From Vogesella indigofera (GTDB lineage Bacteria; Pseudomonadota; Gammaproteobacteria; Burkholderiales; Chromobacteriaceae): a stretch of DNA of 64,000 nt. The notes below the pieces were generated by a model. The model worked only from the letters and a program-made list of their open reading frames with translations, was not told where the DNA came from and made no database searches. Shown here piece after piece: positions 57,030 through 64,000 of this stretch (within the stretch, counting starts at the first letter, position 1; every line of letters starts with the position of its first letter). The position numbers and the translations under genes are program-made. The stretch spans positions 248,001-312,000 of the forward strand of contig NZ_RBID01000016.1 in the NCBI RefSeq assembly GCF_003633895.1. The letters are read 5' to 3'.

Positions 57030-57043
57030 AAGGTTGGCCGCAA
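57030..57043 (+). repeat. Single uptake-like repeat upstream of chemoreceptor 3
   Basis: AAGGTTGGCCGCAA next to the pta terminator in the 235-bp spacer. Confidence 0.8.
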
Positions 57044-57045
57044 TG

Positions 57046-57075
57046 AAAAAACCCGATCATGCAGGCATGATCGGG
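57046..57075 (-). terminator. Rho-independent terminator of the ackA-pta operon
   Basis: Stem CCCGATCATGC/GCATGATCGGG with a 2-base loop, followed by six Us on the minus strand, about 30 bp after pta. Confidence 0.85.
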
Positions 57076-57085
57076 CGGGGTAGGC

Positions 57086-57096
57086 GGGGGGGGGGG
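57086..57096. repeat. Run of 11 G
   Basis: An uninterrupted G tract between the pta stop and its terminator. It is long enough to slip, but lies outside any coding frame. Confidence 0.7.
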
Positions 57097-57106
57097 CGAC
57101 CGGAGT

Positions 57107-59194
57107 TTAGCGGCTGAATTGGTCGGCCTGGATCGCGGTCAGCGCGATGGTGTAAACGATGTCGTCCACCAGTGCGCCGCGCGACAGGTCGTTCACCGGC
57201 TTGCGCAGGCCCTGCAGCATCGGCCCGACCGACACCACGCCGGCGGAGCGCTGCACCGCCTTGTAGGTGGTGTTGCCGGTGTTGAGGTCGGGGAACACGA
57301 ATACGGTGGCGCGGCCGGCCACCGGGCTGTCCGGCGCCTTCTGGCGGCCGACCGACTCTACCGACGCCGCGTCGTACTGCATCGGGCCGTCGATCAGCAG
57401 GTCCGGGCGTTTCTCGCGCGCGATGCGGGTGGCCTCGCGCACTTTTTCCACGTCGTCGCCGCTGCCGGAGGAGCCGGTGGAGTAGGAGATCATCGCTACC
57501 CGTGGCGGAATGCCGAAGGCGGCGGCGGAGTCCGCGCTCTGGATGGCGATATCTGCCAGCTCTTCCGCGCTTGGGTCCGGGTTGACCGCGCAGTCACCGT
57601 ACACATAGACCTGGTCCGGCATCAGCATGAAGAACACGCTGGAAACCAGCTTGGCTTCCGGCGCGGTCTTGATCAGCTGCAGCGCCGGGCGGATGGTGTT
57701 GGCGGTGGTGTGGATGGCGCCGGACACCAGGCCGTCGACCTCGTTCAGCGCCAGCATCATGGTGCCCATCACCACGTTGTCTTCCAGCTGCTGCTCCGCC
57801 ATCGGCGCGTTGAGGCCCTTGCTCTTGCGCAGCTCCACCATCGGCGGCACGTAGCGGGCGCGGACCTCGTTGGGGTCGACGATCTCGATGCCGGCGGGCA
57901 GGGTGATGCCCTGCGCCTCGGCCACCTGCAGGATCTCCTGGCGTTCGCCCAGCAGCACGCAGCGGGCGATGCCCTTCTCGTGGCAGATGGCGGCGGCGCG
58001 CACCGTGCGCGGCTCGTTGCCTTCCGGCAGCACGATGCGCTTGGCGGCGCGGCGCGCCTTTTCCATCAGCTGGTAGCGGAACGCCGGCGGCGACAGCCGT
58101 TTCTCGTGGTGCTCGCCGATGCGCTGGCGCAGCTGGCTGGTGCTGATGCGCTCGGCGACGAAATCGACCACCCGCTCCATGCGCTCCATGTCGTCGGCCG
58201 GCACCTGCCGGCTCATGGTCGAGATCAGGGTCGCGGTTTCCAGGGTGTTGGTGTCGATCGATAGCACCGGCAGGCCGCTGGTGAACGCCTTGTGGCACAG
58301 CTGTGCCACGCGCGGATCCGGTGCCGCGTCGCAGGTCAGCAGCAGGCCGGCCAGCGGCACGCCGTTCATGGTCGCCATCGCGGTGGCGAGCACGATGTCC
58401 TCGCGGTCGCCGGGGGTGATGATCAGCGCGCCGGGCTTGAGTAGTTCGACGATGTGCGGCACCGAGCGTGCCATCACCGAGATGCTGCGCACGCGGCGGC
58501 GCGTCAGCTGGCCGGCGTGCAGCAACTTGGCTTTCAGGTAGTTGGCCACGTCCAGCGTGCGCGGGGCCAGCAGCTCCGGCTCGAACGGGATGCCGCCGAG
58601 GCAGGCAATGCGCCGGCTCTGGATCAGGCGGCTGGATTCGGTGATCTCTGCGGCCAACGTGGCCGGGTTCTGCCCCGGACGCAGGCGGTTGAGGATGTAG
58701 CCGGCCACCTGCCGCGGCTGGCCGCCGAAGGCCTGGATGGTGATCTCCAGCTGCTCCGCCAGCGTGTGGCTGGGCAGCTGGTCGGCGGCGCCGACCAGGA
58801 TTACTTCCGCCTGCAGCGTGCGCGCGATCTTGCTGTTGATGTAGGTGGTGAACACCCGTTGCTGGTCCTGCACCAGGCCTTCCACGATGACCACGTCGAC
58901 GCCGGCGGAGGCGCGCTGGAACAGGTGCACCACCTCTTCCATCAGCTGGTCGAGCTGGCCCTGGCTCAGCAGGTGCTCGGCGTGGTCCATCGGTAGCGGC
59001 TCCGGCGCGTTGAGGCGGCACAGCTCGCGGGCGAAGTGGGTGGAGCGTTCCGGCTCGCTGGTGTCGCTGCCCTGGGCGATCGGCTTGACGAAGCCGACCT
59101 TGAGGCCATCCTGTTCCAGCGCGCGGATCAGGCCCAGCGAGACCGAGGTCAGACCGGCGTCAACGCCGATCGGGGCGATCAGAAAAGTATGCAT
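57107..59194 (-). CDS. pta: Phosphate acetyltransferase (long form)
   Basis: A 695-aa protein, long-form Pta like E. coli (714 aa). The P-loop-like N-terminal domain (IAPIGVDAGLTSVSLGLIRA, 7-26), the DRTGG domain (about 215-325) and the C-terminal catalytic PTA domain (about 370-690; VLPEGNEPRTVRAA, MISYSTGSSGSGDDVEKV) are in order. It converts acetyl-CoA and phosphate to acetyl phosphate. The start ATG 59194 has GAGGGA upstream and lies 10 bp after ackA, so the two form an operon. One GCGGCCAACG repeat is inside (58651). Confidence 0.96.
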   Translation of the reverse strand: MHTFLIAPIGVDAGLTSVSLGLIRALEQDGLKVGFVKPIAQGSDTSEPERSTHFARELCRLNAPEPLPMDHAEHLLSQGQLDQLMEEVVHLFQRASAGVDVVIVEGLVQDQQRVFTTYINSKIARTLQAEVILVGAADQLPSHTLAEQLEITIQAFGGQPRQVAGYILNRLRPGQNPATLAAEITESSRLIQSRRIACLGGIPFEPELLAPRTLDVANYLKAKLLHAGQLTRRRVRSISVMARSVPHIVELLKPGALIITPGDREDIVLATAMATMNGVPLAGLLLTCDAAPDPRVAQLCHKAFTSGLPVLSIDTNTLETATLISTMSRQVPADDMERMERVVDFVAERISTSQLRQRIGEHHEKRLSPPAFRYQLMEKARRAAKRIVLPEGNEPRTVRAAAICHEKGIARCVLLGERQEILQVAEAQGITLPAGIEIVDPNEVRARYVPPMVELRKSKGLNAPMAEQQLEDNVVMGTMMLALNEVDGLVSGAIHTTANTIRPALQLIKTAPEAKLVSSVFFMLMPDQVYVYGDCAVNPDPSAEELADIAIQSADSAAAFGIPPRVAMISYSTGSSGSGDDVEKVREATRIAREKRPDLLIDGPMQYDAASVESVGRQKAPDSPVAGRATVFVFPDLNTGNTTYKAVQRSAGVVSVGPMLQGLRKPVNDLSRGALVDDIVYTIALTAIQADQFSR

Positions 59195-59204
59195 GGCTGT
59201 TCCC

Positions 59205-60398
59205 TCAGGCCGCCGGCTCGCACAGTGCGGCGGTGTCCAGCGCGATCATCAGTTCTTCATTGGTGTTGATGACCAGCGCCGGGGTGCTGCCGGCGCGGGT
59301 GATGCGGCCGGCTTTGCCGCGGAAGGCCGCATCGTTGGCCGCCGGGTCGAGCGCGAGGCCGAGGAAGCCGAGCAGCTTGATCACCTTGGCGCGCAGCAGT
59401 GGCGAGTTTTCGCCGATGCCGCCGGTGAACAGCAGCGCGTCGAGGCGGCCCAGCGCCACCGTCATCGAGGCGATCTGCTTGGCGAGGCGGTAGGCGAACA
59501 CTTCCAGCGCGATCTGCGCGCCGGTATGGCCGGCGGCGGCGGCGTCTTCCAGTTCACGGCAGTCGCTGGACAGCTCGGACAGGCCGAGCAGGCCGGACTG
59601 CTTGTTGAGGATGTCGGAAACACCCTGGATGTCGGTGTTCAGTTCTGTGGCGAGGTAGCCGAAGATGCCCGGGTCGATGTCGCCGCAGCGGGTGCCCATC
59701 ACTAGGCCTTCCAGCGGGGTCAGGCCCATGCTGGTGTCGACGCTCTTGCCGTTCAGTACCGCGGCCACCGAGGCGCCGTTGCCGAGGTGGGCGCAGACGA
59801 AGGCGGATTCCGCCAGCGGTTTGCCCAGAATCGCCGCGGCTTCGGCGGTGACGTAGCGGTGGCTGGTGCCGTGGAAGCCGTAGCGGCGCACGCCGTGCTC
59901 GCGGTACAGCGCCATCGGCACCGCGTACAGGTAGGCCTGCTCGGGCATGCTCTGGTGGAAGGCGGTGTCGAACACCGCCACCTGCGGCAGGTGCGGGAAG
60001 CAGGCCTGTGCGGTGCGGATGCCCTGCAGGTGCGCCGGGTTGTGTAGCGGCGCGAGGCGAGCGCAGTCCTCGATGGCAGCAATCACGCTGTCGTCGATCA
60101 GAGTGGACTGCTTGAAGGTCTCGCCGCCGTGTACCACACGGTGGCCGATGGCGATCACGCTGCCGGTCAGCTCGCGCTCGTCAAAATAGGACAGGATCGC
60201 TTTCATGGCGCCGGCGTGATCGCCTTGCGCCAGGGTCAGTTCAACTTTCTTGCCGTCCTGCTTGAAACTGATGCAGGCGTCGGCGAGGCCGAGCTTTTCG
60301 GCAATGCCGGTCACGGTGGTGCGCTGGCTGGCGGCATCGATCAGCGCAAATTTCAGCGACGAGCTGCCGCAGTTGATGACAAGTGTGTGGTTGGTCAT
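59205..60398 (-). CDS. ackA: Acetate kinase
   Basis: A 397-aa protein, normal length. The phosphate-binding N-terminus MTNHTLVINCGSSSLKFALI is followed by GHRVVHGGE, the segment RRYGFHGTSHRYV and the adenosine-site region GGIGENSPLLR. It makes acetate and ATP from acetyl phosphate, the second step after Pta, supporting overflow or fermentative energy gain and acetate uptake. First gene of the pair; its upstream spacer is 487 bp long and contains a palindromic site shared with the divergent Rieske gene. Confidence 0.97.
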   Translation of the reverse strand: MTNHTLVINCGSSSLKFALIDAASQRTTVTGIAEKLGLADACISFKQDGKKVELTLAQGDHAGAMKAILSYFDERELTGSVIAIGHRVVHGGETFKQSTLIDDSVIAAIEDCARLAPLHNPAHLQGIRTAQACFPHLPQVAVFDTAFHQSMPEQAYLYAVPMALYREHGVRRYGFHGTSHRYVTAEAAAILGKPLAESAFVCAHLGNGASVAAVLNGKSVDTSMGLTPLEGLVMGTRCGDIDPGIFGYLATELNTDIQGVSDILNKQSGLLGLSELSSDCRELEDAAAAGHTGAQIALEVFAYRLAKQIASMTVALGRLDALLFTGGIGENSPLLRAKVIKLLGFLGLALDPAANDAAFRGKAGRITRAGSTPALVINTNEELMIALDTAALCEPAA

Positions 60399-60540
60399 GT
60401 CGGGTCCGTTAGCATGAAGACGTCTGATGGAGGTCTGTGCCGGTGTTGCGTTCTTTTTATTGGGGTGCTGCTGCGCCTGCGCCGACAGCGTTTGGCCGCC
60501 GGCAGGGACACTGATGATAACCGGTGATTATCCGCTATTT

Positions 60541-60555
60541 TGGTGCAATGCACCA
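60541..60555. promoter_or_regulatory. Perfect 15-bp palindrome in the ackA / Rieske spacer
   Basis: TGGTGCAATGCACCA, perfect around a central A, about 145 bp before ackA. An operator-like site of unknown protein. The 487-bp spacer holds no gene I can support; it also has a run of eight G (60734-60741) and hairpins nearer the Rieske gene. Confidence 0.45.
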
Positions 60556-60756
60556 TCGGGGATTCCCTTGCTGTCGATGTTGCCCGATGCGGGCTGATTA
60601 TGTGGCGGCTGTTTGACAAGACAATGAATAGAAAAGGGTTTTGCCACGTAATTTGATCAGATGCCGGCTATGGCGGTTTCTTTTGCAAAAAGCCTGATCC
60701 AGCGCAATTGTGCGGCTAAAAAGTGCTTGCCCCGGGGGGGGATTTAGCCGACAATC

Positions 60757-60817
60757 CCGCCCCTGACCGCTTGGGCGGATCACGGAAGTCCGTGTTCTGG
60801 CAAGTGTTTTTTATAGC
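60757..60817 (+). other. Two adjacent hairpins in the leader of the Rieske gene
   Basis: CCGCCC/GGGCGG around a 10-base loop is followed at once by CACGGA-AG-TCCGTG, then a TTTTTT run at about 60809. This resembles an attenuator or a structured 5' leader ending about 70 bp before the start codon. No known riboswitch class recognised. Confidence 0.35.
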
Positions 60818-60885
60818 ACTCCGTAAACTCGTTAAGAGCGAGATTCGGCTGGTCTTATATCTTCTTCCACGGAGGTGTGGGAATA

Positions 60886-61995
60886 ATGTCTGATCTGGCT
60901 TCGTCCCAGTTGCTGAAAGCTTCTGCTGCGCAGTTGCCTGTCTTTACCTACTTTGATCCGGCGTACTACGCGCTGGAACAACAAGTCCTGTTCGCCAATG
61001 CCCCGCAGTATTACGGCCACGAACTGATGGTGCCGAACGCCGGCGACTATCACACTCTGGACTGGCTCGGCCACGGCAAGATGCTGAAAAATGTCGATGG
61101 CGACATCAAGCTGATCTCCAACGTCTGCCGCCACCGCCAGGCACTGATCTACAAGGGGCGCGGCACCGGCAACCACATGGTGTGCAACCTGCACGGCTGG
61201 ACCTACGACAACGGCGGCCAGTTGATCGGCGCGCCGCACTTCCCGGAAACGCCGTGCCTGAATCTGAACCAGACCGAGCTGACCCGCTGGCAGGGCCTGC
61301 TGTTTGATGCCAAGCGCAACGTTGGCCGCGACCTGGAACAGCTTGGCGTCGCCAAGCACATGACTTTCGAAAACTACGGTTATCACAAGTCGCTGACCAC
61401 CGAGTACGACTTCAACTGGAAGACCTTCATCGAAGTCTACTCCGAGGACTACCACGTCGATCCGTTCCATCCAGGCCTCGGCAATTTCGTCGATTGCGCC
61501 GACCTGAAGTGGGAGTGGGGCGATCACTACCACGTGCAGACCGTGGGCGTGAAGAACGCTCTGGCCCGCTCCGGCAGCAAGGTGTACGGCAAGTGGCACG
61601 AGGAAGTCATCAAGCGTTACGCCGACCAGCAGCCGGAATTCGGCGCCATCTGGCTGACCTACTACCCGAACATCATGGTGGAGTGGTATCCACACGTGCT
61701 GGTGATCAGCGTGGTGATTCCGCGCGGCCCGGAAAAGTGCACGGTGATCACCGAGTTCTACTACCCGGAAGACATTCTGTGGTTCGAGCCGGAGTTCATC
61801 GAGGCGGAACAGGCGGCCTATATGGAAACCGCGGTCGAGGACGACGAGATCTGCCTGCGCATGCACGAGGGCCGCAAGGCGCTGTGGCTGCGCGGCGAGA
61901 GCGAGGTCGGGCCGTACCAGTCGCCGACCGAAGACGGGATGCAGCACTTCCACGAGTTCTATCGTCGGCAGATGGGTGAACATCTGGCTGGCTAA
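60886..61995 (+). CDS. Rieske non-heme iron oxygenase, alpha subunit
   Basis: A 369-aa protein from ATG 60886, with GGAGG 10 bases upstream. The Rieske [2Fe-2S] ligands are in VCRHRQAL (about 80-87) and VCNLHGWTYDNGG (about 100-112), i.e. CxH...CxxH. The mononuclear iron site is in FIEVYSEDYHVDPFHPG (His at about 191 and 196). The C-terminal SRPBCC catalytic domain is complete. Such oxygenases hydroxylate or demethylate aromatic or quaternary-ammonium compounds. No reductase, ferredoxin or small subunit gene is adjacent, so the electron donor lies elsewhere. Substrate unknown. A GTTGGCCGCGA repeat is inside (61320). Confidence 0.88.
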   Translation: MSDLASSQLLKASAAQLPVFTYFDPAYYALEQQVLFANAPQYYGHELMVPNAGDYHTLDWLGHGKMLKNVDGDIKLISNVCRHRQALIYKGRGTGNHMVCNLHGWTYDNGGQLIGAPHFPETPCLNLNQTELTRWQGLLFDAKRNVGRDLEQLGVAKHMTFENYGYHKSLTTEYDFNWKTFIEVYSEDYHVDPFHPGLGNFVDCADLKWEWGDHYHVQTVGVKNALARSGSKVYGKWHEEVIKRYADQQPEFGAIWLTYYPNIMVEWYPHVLVISVVIPRGPEKCTVITEFYYPEDILWFEPEFIEAEQAAYMETAVEDDEICLRMHEGRKALWLRGESEVGPYQSPTEDGMQHFHEFYRRQMGEHLAG

Positions 61996-62019
61996 GACCG
62001 TGTTTTGTGCGGCACAATA

Positions 62020-62048
62020 AAAGGGCGCGGATTTCCGCGCCTTTTTTT
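62020..62048 (+). terminator. Rho-independent terminator of the Rieske gene
   Basis: Stem GGCGCGG/CCGCGCC with loop ATTT, followed by seven Ts, about 25 bp after the stop. Confidence 0.87.
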
Positions 62049-62063
62049 GTCTGCCGGGCCATC

Positions 62064-62588
62064 ATGCCATTTGTATTAAGCGTACTGTTTTCCGTGTTGT
62101 TCTCCGGGTTGGCCACTGCGGCGACCTATCGCAATCCCTACCTGGGTGTCACCATCAATGTGCCGGCGGCGTGGCAGGTACGGCCGCATAGCGACGAGAT
62201 GCTGCGCATCGTGCCGCCGCGGCAGGAAGACCGCGAACGCGGCGGCGTGCAGGTGCAGGTCAGCCGCCAGCTGTTGCGCGGCAAGGAGCCACTGAGCCGC
62301 CTGGCGGCGCGCTATCGCCGGGCCGACGACACGCGCGAGCCGGCGCAGACGGTGCGCCTCGACCGGCTACGCGGCCGGCTGGTGCTGTCCTATCGCGAAG
62401 GGCTGTACGTGCAGAACGGGCTGTGGATCGTCAGCCAGCAGCTGGTGGTGTGGCAGCAGCAGGGCAATGGCCGCTACATCAAGGCGCACTGCAGTGCCAA
62501 TGCCGCGGAATATGCGCGCTACCGGCGCGTGTTCGCCGATATCTGTCTCGGTCTCGCGGTGGCGCGGAAGGCGGAGGCGGGCGCATGA
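62064..62588 (+). CDS. Hypothetical exported protein
   Basis: A 174-aa protein from ATG 62064 (MPFVLSVLFSVLFSGLATAA); an upstream ATG would place the Rieske terminator inside the gene. A signal peptide ends near ATA-A. The mature part starts TYRNPYLGVTINVPAAWQVR, like small exported proteins with a PsbP/DUF1795-type fold, but I cannot assign it firmly. Its stop overlaps the start of the next gene (ATGA), so it is co-translated with the transporters. Function unknown. Confidence 0.75.
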   Translation: MPFVLSVLFSVLFSGLATAATYRNPYLGVTINVPAAWQVRPHSDEMLRIVPPRQEDRERGGVQVQVSRQLLRGKEPLSRLAARYRRADDTREPAQTVRLDRLRGRLVLSYREGLYVQNGLWIVSQQLVVWQQQGNGRYIKAHCSANAAEYARYRRVFADICLGLAVARKAEAGA

Positions 62589-63424
62589 GTCGTCTCGGTT
62601 CCGGCTGGATGGTGGTGGCGGCGCTGTGCTTCGCGCTGATGAGCCTGTTTGCGGCGCAGGGGTCGAGCACGCTGCCGGCGTTCGAGGTGCTGTTCTATCG
62701 CACCTTCATCGGTTTGCTGGTGTTGCTGCCGCTGATGTGGCGACGCGGCGAATCCTTGCGCAGTCCGCACTGGGGCGCCCATGCGCGGCGCAGCCTGATC
62801 GGCTACCTGTCGATGGCGATGCTGTTCTATGCGCTGAGCCGGCTGCCGCTGGCGGCGGCGGTGACCCTCAATTACACCTCTTCCTTGTCCTTTGCCCTCT
62901 GTTGCGTGCTGTTGCGCCGCGAGCGGCTGCCGCCGGCGGTGTGGTTTGCGCTGTCGCTGGGTTTTGTCGGCATCGCCTGCATGTTGCGGCCAACGTTTGA
63001 CGCCGGGCAGTGGTTTGCCGGGCTGATGGGGCTGGGTTCCGGCCTTGGCGCCGGGCTGGCGCTGTTCCATGTGCGCGAGCTGGGCGAGTTGGGCGAGCGG
63101 CCGTCGGTCACCGTGTTCTGGCTGTTCTTCCTGTCGTCGCTGTTCGGCCTGCTGGTGGTGCTGTTCAATGGCGGCTTTCATGTGCTGAACGGGATGCAGC
63201 TGGCGCAAATGCTCGCCGTCGGGCTGATGGGGCTGGCCGGGCAGCTGGCGATGACGCGTGCCTACAAGGAAGGGCGCAAGTTCGTGGTGTCCAGCCTGGC
63301 CTACCTGACGGTGGCGTTCTCGGCGCTGATGGGCTTGTTCCTGCACCAGCAGCAACTGCCCTTGTTGTCCTGGCTGGGCATGACGCTGATCATCGGTAGC
63401 GGCATTCTGGCGGCGCGTCGCTAG
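62585..63424 (+). CDS. EamA/DMT-family transporter, first of a tandem pair
   Basis: A 279-aa protein with ten membrane helices in two EamA repeats. ATG 62585 overlaps the previous stop by 4 bp. Typical blocks are ALCFALMSLFAAQGSSTLPA, EVLFYRTFIGLLVLLPL, LPLAAAVTLNYTSSL. DMT-family carriers export metabolites or drugs, or take up nucleosides; the substrate is unknown. The next gene starts right after its TAG and is a paralogue, suggesting duplication. The repeat GCGGCCAACG (62987) encodes LRPTFD here. Confidence 0.87.
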   Translation: MSRLGSGWMVVAALCFALMSLFAAQGSSTLPAFEVLFYRTFIGLLVLLPLMWRRGESLRSPHWGAHARRSLIGYLSMAMLFYALSRLPLAAAVTLNYTSSLSFALCCVLLRRERLPPAVWFALSLGFVGIACMLRPTFDAGQWFAGLMGLGSGLGAGLALFHVRELGELGERPSVTVFWLFFLSSLFGLLVVLFNGGFHVLNGMQLAQMLAVGLMGLAGQLAMTRAYKEGRKFVVSSLAYLTVAFSALMGLFLHQQQLPLLSWLGMTLIIGSGILAARR

Positions 63425-64000
63425 ATGGCCGGCGCCTTGTGGATGGTGCTGGCCGCGGTCAGCTTTGGCCTGATGGGTGTGTTCGTCAAGCTCGGTGCGG
63501 CGTCGCTGGACACTGTGGCGCTGGTGTTCTGGCGCACGCTGTTCGCGGTGTTGCTGCTGGGTACGGTGGCGTTGCTGCGGCGGCAGCGCTTCGCCACGCC
63601 ACAGCTGGGGCGCCACCTCAAGCGCGGCCTGATCGGCTACACCGCGCTGCTGGCCTACTTCTATGCCATCGGTCATCTGCCGCTGTCGACGGCGGTAACA
63701 CTCAACTACACCTCGCCGATGTTCCTGGCGCTGCTGTCGGTGCTGCTGCTGAAAGAGAAGCTGTCGCGGCACGCGCTGCTGGCACTGCTGCTCGGCTTTG
63801 TCGGGGTCGCGCTGCTGTTGCGGCCAACCTTTGACGGCGCCGCGTGGCAGGCCGGGCTGCTGGGGCTGGGCTCCGGTCTGCTCGCCGGCTGGTCCTACCT
63901 GCACGTGCGCGAGCTGGGGCAGGCCGGCGAGGCGGAGTGGCGCACGGTGTTCTACTTTGCGCTGATCTCGACGCTCGGCGGCGGCCTGTTGCTGCTGGGA
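63425..64000 (+). CDS. EamA/DMT-family transporter, second of a tandem pair (3' truncated by window)
   Basis: It begins at ATG 63425, directly after the preceding TAG, and stays open to the window end (192 codons). The sequence parallels the first copy block by block: MVLAAVSFGLMGVFVKLG, LVFWRTLFAVLLLG, LPLSTAVTLNYTSPM, LLRPTFDGAAW. At the LRPTFD position it carries the uptake-like repeat again (63820), at the equivalent place to its paralogue. Substrate unknown; possibly works as a pair with the first protein. Confidence 0.87.
   Translation, partial: MAGALWMVLAAVSFGLMGVFVKLGAASLDTVALVFWRTLFAVLLLGTVALLRRQRFATPQLGRHLKRGLIGYTALLAYFYAIGHLPLSTAVTLNYTSPMFLALLSVLLLKEKLSRHALLALLLGFVGVALLLRPTFDGAAWQAGLLGLGSGLLAGWSYLHVRELGQAGEAEWRTVFYFALISTLGGGLLLLG

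Noticed and set aside
60395-60783. Small minus-strand frames of 61-74 codons in the ackA/Rieske spacer
   Set aside because: No ribosome sites, biased basic composition, and overlap with hairpins and G tracts; not supportable as genes.

Overview
The window looks like chromosomal DNA of a high-GC, Gram-negative betaproteobacterium. The gene set (Rnf complex with nth, ackA-pta, ClpB, HrpA, lipoprotein-anchored periplasmic enzymes, several chemoreceptors) fits the Neisseriales, probably Chromobacteriaceae, but I cannot fix the genus. Genes are densely packed and bacterial in style. I see no rRNA, tRNA, CRISPR array, prophage or transposase gene.

Layout. 1-4.4 kb: a truncated exported protein, a ComEA-like helix-hairpin-helix protein, malate synthase G and CorA. 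4.5-7.4 kb: an ABC half-transporter and nucleoid protein NdpA. 7.6-11.9 kb: an amino-acid locus (YheO/DauR-type regulator, ornithine-cyclodeaminase-family enzyme, divergent cationic-amino-acid-binding protein and DadA-type dehydrogenase) that resembles the D-arginine dau system. 12-15.2 kb: sdaA and glyA, glyA being preceded by a tandem glycine riboswitch. 15.4-25.1 kb: three LysR regulators, each divergent from an oxidoreductase or exporter gene, plus a chemoreceptor, homocysteine methyltransferase and a YitT-like protein. 25.3-28.6 kb: an orphan receiver-TPR protein and DbpA. 28.8-36.4 kb: HtrA protease and a tightly overlapped rsxABCDGE-nth operon. 36.6-46.2 kb: a second chemoreceptor, ClpB, a 5'-nucleotidase, GlnS and PPK2. 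46.3-55.2 kb: a renalase-like flavoprotein, a degenerate HD-GYP protein, HrpA, a glutaredoxin-like protein and a DeoR/HAD pair. 55.4-64 kb: a third chemoreceptor, ackA-pta, a Rieske oxygenase and a pair of tandem EamA transporters, the last cut by the window end.

Two dispersed repeat families stand out. First, a 12-13-mer, AAGGTTGGCCGC(A), occurs close to 60 times (counting 9-base cores) in both strands, inside genes and between them, and repeatedly as inverted pairs forming terminator hairpins. This is the behaviour of a DNA uptake sequence, but the word differs from the neisserial DUS. Second, seven copies of a 140-152 bp non-coding element with terminal inverted repeats (GAACCTGTTC-type) sit between genes. 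Several are flanked by perfect 3-bp TNA duplications, and six of seven have one flanking triplet that is exactly the stop codon of the adjacent gene. This points to a MITE that lands on TAA/TGA and regenerates the stop codon.
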